From Warburgia ugandensis (Eukaryota > Streptophyta > Magnoliopsida > Canellales > Canellaceae): a DNA stretch of 64,000 nt. The notes beneath the pieces were generated by a model. That model was given only the letters and a program-made list of their open reading frames with translations. It did not search any database and was not told the origin of the DNA. The stretch lies in assembly GCA_035236585.1 (NCBI GenBank), contig CP141135.1:74005057-74069056 (forward strand), read 5' to 3'. This document shows, piece after piece, positions 1-11,743 of the stretch. Numbering within the stretch: position 1 is the stretch's first letter; each line of letters starts with the position of its first letter. Made by a program: the position numbers and the translations under genes.

Positions 1-97
1 AACTCAAGAAAGGCAATCAAGTTTCCAAATATGCTTCCATCCATGATGTTGGTAGGACATAAAGGAATTCTAAGTCAATATGTAATAACAAGATTTG

Positions 98-164
<67 letters not shown>
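98..164 (-). repeat. (ATG)n tail of RTE LINE / trinucleotide microsatellite
   Basis: About 22 ATC units on the plus strand, read as ATG repeats on the LINE strand, directly after the LINE 3' end. The other RTE copies here end in shorter versions of the same unit, so this is the element's tail, probably lengthened by slippage. Confidence 0.9.
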
Positions 165-2493
165 AGACCGTATCCCAATTAGGGGTCGGCCACATGAATC
201 TTATTCCTCCATTCCACTCTATTAAATACCATGGTTTCATTTAGTCCCAAAGTTTTTAAATCTTTCCTCACCACTTTTATCCACGTTCTTTTGGGCCTTT
301 CCCATGCCCTTTTAGAGCCTTCTACTTGTATTGCCTCACTCCTTTGAATTGGTGTTGTTGTTGGTCTCCTTTGGACATGTCCAAACCATCTAAGTCTAAT
401 CTCCCTCATCTTATTACTTATTGGTGCTACCCCTAAATTTTCTCTAATATTTTTATTTCTAATTATGTCCTTTCTTGTCTTACCACTCATCCATCTCAAC
501 ATCATCATTTTTATGACGCTCATCCTATGAGTATCATATTCCTTAGTTGGCCAACACTCTGATCCATAGAGCATGGCCGGTCTTATAACCATCCTATAGA
601 ATTTTTCTTTAGTTTGAGCACCACCCGCCGATCACATAAAACTCTAGATGCACATCTTCATTTGTTCCAACCCGCTTGGATTCTCTGGGTAACCTTCCTC
701 GCAATCTCTCCATTCTCATGGATCAATGATCCTAAGTATCGAAAGAGGTCTTTCACAGGGACTTCTTGGTTATCAATCTTGACTGGTGTTCCACTCCTAT
801 TCTCCTTGCTAAAATTTCATTCCATATATTCTCTCTTAGTTCAACTAAATTTAAATCCTTCAGATTCTAATGCTTCTCTCCATAACTCTAGCTTTATGTT
901 TACACCCTCCCTTGTCTCATCAAGTAAGACTATACCATCTGCAAATAGCATGCACCAGGGGATCTCCTCATGCAAATGTTTTGTTAACTTGTCCATAACT
1001 AATGTGAAGAGGTATGGACTCAATGTCGATCCTTGGTGCAATCCTACAGTGATAGAAAAATCACCAGTCACGCCACTAGTGGTCTTAACATTTGTTACCG
1101 CTCGCTCATACATATCTTTAATTTATGTCTATATACTCTTGAGAAACCCCCTTACCACTCAACACCCTCCATATTAACTCTCTAGGGACTCTATCATAAG
1201 CTTTTTCTAAATAAATAAAGACCATATGTAGGTCTTTCCTCCTCTCCTTATATTTCTTTATTAATTGTCTTAGCAAAAAAATAGCTTCCATGGTAGACCT
1301 TTCATGCCTGAAACCAAACTGATTCTCTGATACACTTGTTTCATGTCGTAGCTTCTTCTCAATCACTCTTTCAAAAAGTTTCATGGTGTGGCTCATAAGT
1401 TTGATCCCTCGATAATTAGTGCAGCTCTGAATGTCACCTTTATTCTTATAGATTGGTACAATAGAGCTTTTCCTCTACTCATCAGGCATTTTCTTTGATT
1501 TTATAATCTTGTTAAACAACTTGGTCAACCAAACTACCCCAATATCTCCCATATGCTTCCAAACCTGTATTGGTACACCATCAGGCTTCATGGCCTTTCC
1601 TGATTTCATCTTTTTCAAAGCCTCTTTTACTTCAGGTATTCTAATCCTATGTTCATATCTATAATATCCAATGTTATTTAGATTTATATTATTTTCAATC
1701 CCTATATTCTCAGAGCCATTGTCATTTAATAATTTTTGAAAGTATGTTTTCCACCTTTGTTAGATCTCATCTTCTTTGACTAATACCCTTTGATCATCGC
1801 TTCTAATACACCTAACATAACATCATCTAACTCCTTACCCTTCTGTTCTCTTACTTTTACAAGTTTAAACACATCTTTCTCACCTTCTCTTGTTCCTAAT
1901 TTATTATAGAGCTCATCATATGCTTTAAGTTTAACCTCACTTACTATTCTCTTAGTGGCGTTTTTAGCATTCTTATATTGTTCATAGTTTTCATTATTTC
2001 TAATCTTCTGCTAAGCTTTAAAACACATTTATTGCTCTTTAATAACTTTTTGCATTGTTTTACTCCACCACCATGTTTCCTTTGCTAATAACCTTTTACC
2101 TTTAGATACTCTTAAGACATCTTTTGCCACTTTCTTAATGGACTCAGCCATATTAGTCCACATGGTATTTGCTTCTGTTTCATAGTTCCAATTTCTTTCT
2201 GCCATCAACTTATTTTTGAATGAAGTTATTTTCTCTCCTTTTAAGTTCCACCACTTAGTTTTTGGATGTGTATTAAGTTCATTTCTTTTACTTCATCTTT
2301 TAATATGGATATACATAACCATTAACCTATGTTGTGAGGTTAAACTCTCACTAGGTATCACCTTACAATCCTTGCATATAGATCGTTCATTATTCCTAAG
2401 TAGAAAAAAGTCTATTTGGCTTTTATGAAGTCCACTTTTAAAGGTTATTAAGTATTCATCCCTCTTCTTAAAGAGTGTATTTGCAATGGACTC
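98..2493 (-). mobile_element. RTE-clade LINE, copy 1, 5'-truncated
   Basis: On the minus strand this gives the end of an endonuclease (KSQIDFFLLRNNERSICKD at 2293-2490), then RT ([13 protein letters not shown] in 1118-1396; [17 protein letters not shown] in 841-1113), then the RTE C-terminal segment (MVIRPAMLYGSECW to the end of 179-592). The RT catalytic box at 934-945 reads FADG where FADD is expected, so the second catalytic Asp is lost. The RT region is split over several frames. The 3' end is a long trinucleotide tail (98-164). Homology begins only inside the endonuclease, so the copy is 5'-truncated, as is common for LINE insertions. It is the longest of six RTE copies in the window and lies inside an older L1. 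Confidence 0.85.
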
Positions 2494-5439
2494 TTCAGAT
2501 AATATTAAAAAAAAATCCATCAACAATTGATTTTCAAATGATCTCATCATGCTGTCTTGGAAAAATACAATGTGCCCTAGCTTCACTTTTTATATCAACA
2601 TGCTGGATTTTCAAATTGGAGGTTTTCCATTGCCGAGATTGTTAGTCCATCAATTTACTAAGAATATACATTATATTCATTCTTGTGTTGTCAATAAGAC
2701 CTGTGTCAATCAAAGAAGCATTTATCTGATCAAAATATTTGTTTGTCCATAACCGAATGCGGGTACCATCACTTGGAGACTATAAGAGACCTTGTGCTAG
2801 TGTCTCACGGGCTCCCAATATAGCTTTTCAAGCTATTGAACTAGAAGATTTGATGTTAACATCCCAAAAGGATTGCTTGCCTAAATATTTGTCTTTGATA
2901 AACTTGACCCCAGAGAGATGATGGGTCAGTCAAAATCCTCCAACCTAGCTTAGCTTTAAAACATTGATCCATAACATTAAGATTATGAAGTCTGAAACCA
3001 CTAGTATATTTGCGCATACAAATGGTCCCAGCTAACCAACTAAAGGCTCTACTCATCTTTACAGTGGGTCCAAATGAAATCTCGTTGCCATCCTAACATT
3101 CTCAAAAGATATTTTACAGCACTGATAAAGTTGGAAGGGCATAGTAGGACATGCTTGATGTAGCATCCTTAATTAAAGAAGTATGACTTTCTATAGAAAG
3201 AAAATGTGACTTCCATATAATTAGTTTCTTTTGAACTTGATCAACTAGATATCGAAAATCTGTTGCTTTGGACTTTTTAGAGAAAAGCTAAATCTTGAAA
3301 TAAGAATCAACCATCATATCTCTATGGATATGGAAGGATTTCCTTATTAATTTGATGGCTTTATGATGTATACTAGAATTAAATGTCAATTTCATCTAAT
3401 GAGATGGAGAGACCTAATTTAATAGCAAGAGTATTCAGCAGTTTGCAAATGGTCTTGTAATTCTCAAAGGAAGCTTCAGTAAAAAGTACAACGTCATTAG
3501 CATAAATTAAGTGAGAGATAGGCAATTGATTATTGCATAACAACATTGGGCAAAGAGGTCAATCATGTACTACTTAGGTCCAAAGATGATGCTAAAGCTT
3601 TAGTACAAAGGACAAATAAATATAGAGATAAGGGATCTTGGTGAAGACCTCTTGAGGGCAAAAACACTAAGTTGGGAAACCATCACCAACAAAAAGATCA
3701 ATAGTTTTTTAAGGGAATTCCACAATCTTAGACATGTCTTAGGGAAAACCCTTCAACGCAGTCATATATATGCTTTAGCAAGGTTTGGCAAGATTTAGGT
3801 GCCTCAATTGCTTTCTTCTAAATGTTGTAATAATTTCATACATAAGAAGAATTTTGTAAATGACAATGCAAAGAGTAATTGGACTAAACCTATCAACAGT
3901 CTTAACCTACTCGCTTTTAGGAATAAGAGTGATTAAATTCTTATTCATTTGTTTATGAAATGCTTAATTAGAAAAAGCAATTAAAATCACAGAGAATATG
4001 AAGTGTCCACATCAAAGTCAATTATACTATAAAAAACTAGCAAGAAAACCATCCAGCCCTGGAGCTTTTGCTTGATGTATTTAAACTATTGCTCTTTTGT
4101 TCTTCTCCACAGTAAGTGGTGCCATTGAATCAGCCTTGACAACTTAAGAGAGAACCTTCTTAATATTTTCAATAAGAGTTGCATCATGTGGATGGTTTTA
4201 GATTGTAAAATGATTATCATAATAATTTCGAAAGGCAAGTTGGATAGTAAATTGATCATACATGCATTCCCTTGTCTCTTGTCTTAAATCAGATATGAAG
4301 TTCTTTTTCCTTCTTAATCGAATGAAATGGTGATAGCATTTATTGTTGAGATCACCCATTTGAATCCAATCTACTAGATTTCTAAATCCAATGAATTTTT
4401 TAGGTGCGCAGAAGGTTATGTAGTTGATATAAAATTGCTCTTCCTTATTCATGGTCAATGGGAGTTGTGGATTGAATCTCAAGCAATTCATGTTGAAGCA
4501 AATTAATACACGCATTGATATTTTCAAAACATAATTGATTGTAGTAGTTGAGATCATATTTTAGAATTTGAGTTTCATTCACAAAATGAACCCAATAGCA
4601 CCTTGAATATTCTCACCTCATTCTTTATTCACTAAATCATCTAAAGGGTCATGATGTTGCCACATAAGTTCAAATTAAAACAGTCTAGGAACCAAAGTTG
4701 GCCTCTATGTAGTATCAAGGAAAAGTAGACAATGGTTTGATGCTATTTTAGGGAGGGTGACGAATATGAGAATTAGGAAAAGCATCTATTCATGTATGAT
4801 CAAGTCTCTTAAGAATGAGAGATGGCTTACAACAATAGTTTGGCATGTAAATGGTTGTCCCAAAAAAGGAAACTCCAGCCATCATAAAGTAATTTAAGAT
4901 TAAGATTAGAGTGGTAATCCCCGCCCTAGTGTTCATTAGAATGACAAATAGCATTAAAATCTCTCATAAAAATAGAAGTTGAAAATTTTATTGACATATC
5001 TTGCCAAAAATGATTATGAATTCAGAGATCAATGCTCACATAAATATAAAGAAAAACTGCAACTTTGGGTCCATTATCATGCCAGTTTGCTTCAAAAGCA
5101 AGTTACTGCTACATAGCTTTGATATTGTTGACAAACACCAAAACATCACCCAAAAGAAAAAGGAGACCTCTAGAAAGACCTTCTAAAGGTGCAATAACTC
5201 ATCTAGAAAAGGTTTCCCCTTCATTCTCAATATTAGTATTTGAGAAAAAGACCATACATGGTTTAAACTCTCTTAAAATGTTATTTGCTGCATGTCAAAA
5301 GCTCACAAACTTCATTATTGCTAGCCCCAAACCTGGATAAAGGAGTTTGCATCAAGTGCCATCTAGCAAGTAAAACCCACAACAAACCCTATGAAAGAAT
5401 TAATTTTTGACATTCTCTAGGGCTACAGTGTCTACCATA

Positions 5440-5641
5440 AGCAATGCATTGCATCATATCCCAGACATAGTGAAAAATAGATAGGGCTACTAGGGAATTC
5501 CCTGAAAGCAACGCACTGCAACGAATCCAAGGTGCCATGGAAAATAGGCAAGGGCTCCTAAAGCATTCCCTCAAAGCAATGCGCTGCATCAGAACTCAGG
5601 TATAGTGGAAAGTATACATGGGTTCTCACCCTATTCAGGAA
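5440..5641. repeat. Degenerate tandem repeat, three units of 67-68 bp
   Basis: Units begin at 5440, 5507 and 5575 with AGCAATGC-type starts, followed by similar text including TAGTGGAAA-like and AGGGCT segments. Spacings are 67 and 68 bp. Units differ at many positions, so the array is old. It lies between the 5' side of the L1 and the 5' side of RTE copy 2. Confidence 0.7.
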
Positions 5642-5654
5642 ATGCGCAAGTAAA

Positions 5655-7808
5655 TAGGCTAGGCTAGGAGAACAAGATTAGTGGGTATAATGAAACATAG
5701 GATAGTCAACATCGCTTGTATCCAAGAAACCAAGTGGAAAGGGATTAAAACTAGAAAAATAGATGGGTATAAGATATGGTACTTAGGAAAGGAAAATAAT
5801 ATAAATGGTGTAGGGATACTGGTAGATAAAGAGTTAAAGGATAAAGTTGTAGACATTGAAAGAACCAATGATAGAATTATACTAGTAAAATTTATTCTAA
5901 GAGTAAGTGTATACACACTACAAGTAGGGTTAGAAAATACAATCAAAATACAGTTTTGGGAAGATATAAAGGGAGTCATGCAAGACATTACTAGCAGAGA
6001 GGGGATATTTATGGTAGTAGAGTTCAATGGTAATGTAAGAAAAGAAAAAGAAGGATATGATATGGTACATGTAGGGTATAGTATTGGGGAAAGAAATAAG
6101 ATGGGGGGAGCTATACTTGATTTTGCCTTTGCATATAACCTAGCTATAGCAAGCACATACTTTAAGAAGAGGGATGAACACTTAGTAACCTTTAAAAGTG
6201 GACTGTATAAAATCTAAATATACTTTTTCTACTTAGGAATATAGAAAGATCAATGTGTAAGGATTGTAAAGTGATACCTAGTGAGAGTCTAAGCCAACAA
6301 CATGGATTAATGGTTATGAATATCTACATTAAAGTATGGAAGAAATGAAATGAACTTAATAGATGCTCAAAAAACTAAGTAGTGGAACTTAAAAGGAGTG
6401 GAAATAGCTTTATTATTTATAAATAAGTTGATAGTAGAAGGAGACTAAAACAATGAAACAAAAGTAAACACCAGGTGGACTACTATGGTCATGTCCATTA
6501 GGAAAGCAACAAAAGATGTTATATGAGTATCTAAAGGTATAAGGCAACCACCAAAGGAAACTTGGTGGTAGAGTAAAAAGGGTAAAAAGTTATGAAAGAT
6601 AAATGATGTTCTTTAAAGCATGCTAGAAAACTAAAAATAACAAAAACTTTGTGCAATATAAAAATGCTAAAAAGGTTGCTAGGAGAGTAATAAGTGAGGC
6701 TAGACTCAAGGTATATGATAATCTATATAATAGATTAGGATTAGGATGAGGAGAAGGTGAGAAAGATGTGTTTAAACTCATGAAAGTAAGAGAAAAGAAG
6801 AGTAAGGACTTAGACCACATTAAGTGTATCAGAAGTGATGACCAAAGGGTACTAACCAAAGATGACGCGATCAAACAAAGGTGAGAAAGTTACTTCCAAA
6901 ATTGCTAAATGATAATTACTTTGAGAATATAGGGATTGAAAGTACTGTAAACCCAAATAACATTGGATATTATAGATATGACCTTAGAATTAGAATACCT
7001 GAAGTAAAAGAGGCATTGAAAAAGATGAAATTAGGAAAGGCCCTGGGGCCTGATTGTATACCAGCAGAGGTGTGGAAGTATATGGGAGATATAGGAGTAG
7101 TTTGGTTGATAGAGTATATGGAATGCAATTTTAGCAAGGAGACAAGCGAGAGTGGAACACTAATAAAGATTGATACCAAGCAGTTGCCCTAAAAGAACAC
7201 TATTGATTCTTGGGATCGATAATTCATGAGAGTGGAGAGATTGAGAGGGAGGTTACCTAAAAAATCCAAGCTGGTTGGAATAAATGGAGATGCACCTCTG
7301 GGCATTATGTGTGATCGAAAGGTGTCATTCAAACTAAAAGAAAAATTCTATAGGATGGCTATAAGGCTGTCCATGCTCTATGCATTAAAAATGTTGGGCG
7401 GTTAAGGAATAACATATACATAGGATGAGTGTCACCGAGAAGCAGATGTTGAGATGGATGAGTGGCAAGATAAGAACGGATAGAATTAGAAATGAAAACA
7501 TTAGAGAAAACTTAGAATTGGCACCAATAAGTAACAAGATGAGAGAGATTAGACTTAGATAGTCTAGACATGTCCAACAGAGATTAAAAACAAACTGGTT
7601 AGAAGGTGTGAGGAGATCCAAGTCAAAGGTTCTAAAAGGGCAAGGAGAAGGCCCAAAAGAACATGGATAGAAGTAGTGAGAAAAGATTTAAAAACTTTGG
7701 GACTAAATGAACTCATGATACTTAATAGAGGGAATGGAGGTACAAGATTCATGTGACTAGCCCCTAATCGGGATAAGGTATTAATGATGATGATGATGAT
7801 GTTGATGC
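5655..7808 (+). mobile_element. RTE-clade LINE, copy 2, internally deleted
   Basis: The plus strand carries most of the RTE endonuclease (5681-6217: NIACIQETKWKG near the start, ILDFAFAYNL and KKRDEHLVTFKSG at the end), a linker, and the start of the RT domain (GKALGPDCIPAEVWKYMGD at about 7030-7090). At about 7105 the text jumps from the GVVWLI motif to EYMECNFSKE. In copy 1 these are about 700 bp apart, so the RT catalytic core is deleted. The C-terminal segment follows (KFYRMAIR near 7345; KRTWIEVVRKDLKTLGLNE near 7655-7710). The copy ends in GATGAT repeats at about 7780-7808. It also has stops and frame changes. It retains more of the 5' region than any other copy here. Confidence 0.85.
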
Positions 7809-9700
7809 TAGAAGTTGACAAGACGAGCTCCTATTCAATTCCATACAAGTAATTTAATGGGGAAATAGAGAGGTTTGAACCATACCTTTAGTCCAAAGGT
7901 AGATGATTGGCACTTTGTTTCGTATCTTGATAACCATTTTAGTAGCATTGTTAGGAGAAATGGTTAGTTTCTTCATAAAATAAGTAAGAGTCTCATTATT
8001 CTCTGTGTCGTTAGGATGGCATCTAAAAGGCAAGGTTTCATAGTCTCCATTGGGAAATAGGGAGGGAGAAGAAAGGAGAAGCAGCCATGAATGCTAGATG
8101 TGTAATTCTCAAAGGTGTGTGTGGAGTATCCATGCATGTAGAGGTACGTTCATATATTGTGTGTGCAAGGCCTCAAGTGCAAGGCATCTAAATTAGGATT
8201 TTCCAAACTTGAATAAATTTCTAATACTTGAATAAATTTCTACCCAGTTTGACATACCATAACATTCAAACTAGTGAAATTAAGGTATTAAAATGTGTTT
8301 CCAAAGATATAAAAATCCATGAGTGTCACACCCATGTCCAAGAATTAGGTTAAAGATGAATTAACTTGTTAATCTTCTCAAATTTAGTGAAAAAGGACAA
8401 GCAAGGCAGGATTGAGTAAGTGTGTCCTGCATGAGTTCAATTGAAAATTGAATGTAGTTTTAGGTTATTAAATTGTCTATCTTGTTAAGGATTAAATGAC
8501 TTAAAAATTTTATTCTAGATTCATAGCAAATTTGAAGGAATTTTGCTTATAAATGAAAATTTTATCATAAATCAAGTCATTATAAAAGAAATTCAAAAAT
8601 AAATTAAAAAACATTGAAATTTGATTTGATAATTTTCTAACCTTTTATATTCTTATTATTAATGCTCAACCAGTTACTGTTTTACTTGATGAAGTCATTT
8701 ATTTCTTCCTAATTCTAGACTACTCCTCCTTATGTCAGATTTGACTAATGCTTACCAGTTAAAGTTTGCTCAAAAAGTAGTTAATACAATCCTCATGCAA
8801 AGAGGTATTTAAACCTCAACAAACATCAATGGAAGGCTAAGGAAGGTCACTTAGATCTTGTATACCCCCTATAACCATAATGTTCAGAGTCTAGTAGAGT
8901 GACAATAGATCAACTTTCTACAAAGTTCCTATGAGCTTTTTACCCTAAGTCCCTTTTCTACTTGATTTTACTTAAGTCCATAAACATAGATAATGTCATT
9001 CATAGATATTTCTTATTCTCCTAAATGGGCTAAGGAAATGGCGATTAATTCCCCTTATCTTTTGCTAATTACAATATCCCTTACTAGGATTAAGTTCACG
9101 TCATTCATGTATTGTAAGGGTCTATGAAAGTAAATTTAGATTTCAATTAATTACATCTTCCATGATTTTCAATGTAATTTATCATATTTACTTAACATGA
9201 ACATTAAATCACAAAAATAAATCTAATCAAGTAATCTAATATCAAATCAGAGATAATTAAACTAAAATTTAACAATTCAGATGATAATTAAGCATATCAC
9301 AAATGTCCATCATAATCCAACGATCAAATTTGATTTCCACTCTTTAGATCTAACATTTTCATCCCATTAAGGGTCTAGATTTTAATATTTCATATATTAG
9401 TCACATCTTACCATTAATTTCACGATCTTTCATCATTAATTCATCAATGCATCACAACCATAAGGTTTGATCATCCTAAATCTCACTGATCAAGGAGATT
9501 AGTACTATATTTTGTAATTATTAGAAAGTTACAGTGCTTAAATCCTCATTTTTATAGGTTTACTAGATTCTACTCATCAAGAGGAATTCAATGGTCCTTT
9601 CCGATCTCAATTTGGACTTCAAATGAGTTCAAAATCACAATTTGAAGTTTTAATTCAAAAATTAATGGTCTAGATAAATTATGTATTTGAAAACGCGAAA
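7809..9700. other. AT-rich intergenic DNA, no gene seen
   Basis: No ORF with a recognisable domain on either strand, no clear tandem repeat and no splice-compatible exon series that I could follow. Probably old repeat-derived or unique intergenic sequence. Confidence 0.5.
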
Positions 9701-10340
9701 AGACTAGCAGCATGCATCACCGTCACTAGGACGCAGTGCTCGGTCTTTTTCAATGTATGCTCCGTCCGAGCAGCCCTCGCACGAGGACACACCTGCAGGG
9801 AGCGTCTTCATGTGCATTCTGTTATTGCGTTCTGGGAGTGGATCATCAGAAGGCTGGTGAGATAGTCCGATCCGAACCGTCAAATCACCACTCCTATCAT
9901 CATTGAAATAAAAAAGCCATCTTACTGGGATCACATTTTTGGGGGTTTTGGGCCCTTCGAAATTGTTTGGATAGCTCAGATTTCTCATTTGAGTCATCCT
10001 TGATGGAGTTCCACACTAGGTTCACCGGTGTTGGTTTCATTGGAAAATCATGCCAAGAAAACCAATCCGGTGAGCTATTCAAGAGATGAGATGGTTGAAA
10101 ATATCAGAAAACCCTACCAGAGAGATGTCTATGCCGGAGAAGAAATAAATTGAAATTTTCCAACGGTATCACTGTTGATTGTTTAACCGCAAGTGCACGG
10201 GCTATTGTAGTATAGCTATGCAAATACGGGTCGATCCCACGAGGACTTGATTTAAAATTATGGAGTTTTAAATAAAATTCAACTAAAAGAATAACATCCA
10301 GATTTATTCAATTGTTCCAATGTTCACAAATATTTATTCC
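9700..10340. other. Probable repeat-derived segment, higher GC
   Basis: Base composition changes near 9700 from AT-rich to mixed. Short minus-strand ORFs (9704-10082) resemble no family I know. At about 10176-10250 the text AACCGCAAGTGCACGG followed by GGTCGATCCCACGAGG resembles a motif I remember as widely dispersed in plant retroelement-derived DNA; this is from memory and not verified here. Confidence 0.35.
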
Positions 10341-10388
10341 AAGGAAAACAGAAAATAAAAATAAAATGCTTCTTTGATAAGCTTGTCC

Positions 10389-10450
10389 TTGGATTGCACT
10401 GTCTCTGGATTGTCTGTCCTGGATTGCACTGTCCTGGATTGCACTGTCCC
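10389..10450. repeat. Short tandem repeat with TGGATTGCACTGTCC units
   Basis: The phrase TGGATTGCACTGTC recurs at about 10390, 10420 and 10436, with a shortened TGGATTGTCTGTCC unit between the first two. This is a small irregular minisatellite-like cluster. Confidence 0.65.
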
Positions 10451-10526
10451 TGAATAGTTAGAATGAAGATAAGTTAAAACCAGAATAGCATAGGGACACA
10501 GTTGGAATTTCTGAAATAGGACAGAA

Positions 10527-10632
10527 TTGTAATTTCGGAGATCTTCAGGTGCATATTTGTAATTTCCGAGATCTGCAGGTGCAGATTTGTAATTTCTGAG
10601 ATCTTCCAGGGGCAATTTTGTAATTCTGAGGG
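10527..10632. repeat. Tandem repeat, about 3.5 units of 30 bp
   Basis: Units start with TTGTAATTTC at 10527, 10557, 10587 and, in partial form, 10618. Each continues with GAGATCT, then CAGG, then GCA. Spacings are 30, 30 and 31 bp. The repetitive minus-strand peptide here (LRNYKSAP-type units) is a by-product of the repeat, not evidence of a protein. Confidence 0.85.
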
Positions 10633-11497
10633 TTTCTGGTTTTTAACGAAAAAAAACCAGGAAAACGATGAAACCCGGAAGAGAAGGAGGAAGAAGAGGG
10701 GAAGGGAAGAAGAAGAAGAAGAAGAAGAAGAAGGAGGAAGAGAAGAGGAACGCGGGTGAGAAAACCCGTTCTGGGTTTTCTGGGGAAGAAAACCCAGAAT
10801 GCAGAGAAAGAGGCTCGCGGGAGAAAAGATTGAGGAAAACCCAATCTGGGTTTTTCCTCACTAGGTCGTCCGGTGAAGAAAAGAAGGGAGAGCGGCTGGT
10901 GCAGTGCGGTGGAGATCTGCAGCGTCCCACGATTGGACGGTGCACGGTCGTCGCACGGTGGAGATGGGCTTCGATGATGGGGCTGGGCGGCACGGCCTTG
11001 CGTGATGAAAAACGAGCGCCTTTACGGGCGTCGTGCAGTTCGAGCTGCCTCACTTCAGCCAAGGATGAGTTGGGCTTTCCGTGCTTCCAGAGTAGAGGAG
11101 AACGACGATCTTTGGGTCGGTGATAGAGAGATGCCGATGTCGGGCCTTGTAGGTGTGTCACGCACTATGGCGAGCTAGTAGATGAGGGATGAGACGTGGA
11201 AGAAGAGAAAATAATGCGAGAGGAGTAGAATGCCCAGCCTAACAAGAGGGAAACGAGAGAGTAGAGAGGATAGAGTGGAGCTAGGTAGAGGTGAAGTAGC
11301 CTGGCTAGGTGTGGAAGGACCGGGCAGATGTCGCCGGGTTAGGAGAATAAAGCGTAGGCGTCATGGCCGGGTTTGGGCAGGTGAAGACATGGGAAGATTA
11401 CGCCTATTTGAGCGGGCGTCTTGTGGTGACCCGTTAGGCTGGGCGATGAAGCGGATGGGAGCAGGGCTGAAGCTTGGAGGGTGATAGAAGCGGGAGT

Positions 11498-11500
<3 letters not shown>

Positions 11501-11561
<61 letters not shown>
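11501..11561. repeat. (AG)n microsatellite
   Basis: About 30 uninterrupted AG units. Confidence 0.95.
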
Positions 11562-11563
<2 letters not shown>

Positions 11564-11681
11564 ACGGGAGATGGAGAGAGGAGGAGAAAGAGGGGTGGTG
11601 CGGTCTTGCCTTGTACGGTCCGGGAAGGGGTTGAAGAGAACCGGGGCGTGATGGAGATTCGGCCATGGGCAAAGGTGGGCC

Positions 11682-11682
<1 letters not shown>

Positions 11683-11741
<59 letters not shown>
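11683..11741. repeat. (GA)n microsatellite
   Basis: About 29 uninterrupted GA units, 120 bp after the previous GA tract. Confidence 0.95.

Positions 11742-11743
<2 letters not shown>

Larger units (their letters stand above)
1..5390 (-). mobile_element. L1-type LINE ORF2 region, decayed, interrupted by an RTE LINE
   Basis: Minus-strand translation shows plant L1 ORF2 landmarks in the expected order. Near 5340 is the endonuclease start (a GLG motif followed by REFKP). Near 4900-4960 is an RDFNAICHSNEH stretch matching the endonuclease GDFN motif. At 4198-4557 is the linker (WIQMGDLNNKCYHHF). At 3594-3670 is the RT motif RGLHQDPLSLYLFVLC. At 3493-3504 is the RT catalytic box, read YAND where YADD is expected. 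At 2856-3056 is the thumb/C-terminal segment (NVMDQCFKAKLGWRIL). L1-like sequence continues to about 2500, stops at the RTE copy, and seems to resume at 1-97 with a WKHIWKL stretch typical of the zf-RVT region. Many stops and frame changes show it is dead. The 3' end lies left of the window; no ORF1 was seen. The L1 assignment is firm for 2856-5340 and weaker for 1-97. Confidence 0.75.

Noticed and set aside
98-164. CRISPR-like or satellite array
   Set aside because: A pure trinucleotide run at a LINE 3' end; no spacers.
31-225. Plus-strand ORF with a long His run
   Set aside because: The His run is a translation of the LINE's trinucleotide tail; the rest has no protein features.
9704-9997. 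97-aa minus-strand ORF
   Set aside because: No recognisable domain; lies in probable repeat-derived DNA.
10643-11123. Lys/Glu-rich (plus) and Phe/Leu/Ser-rich (minus) ORFs
   Set aside because: Low-complexity products of GA-rich DNA on opposite strands; no domain and no start or splice context.
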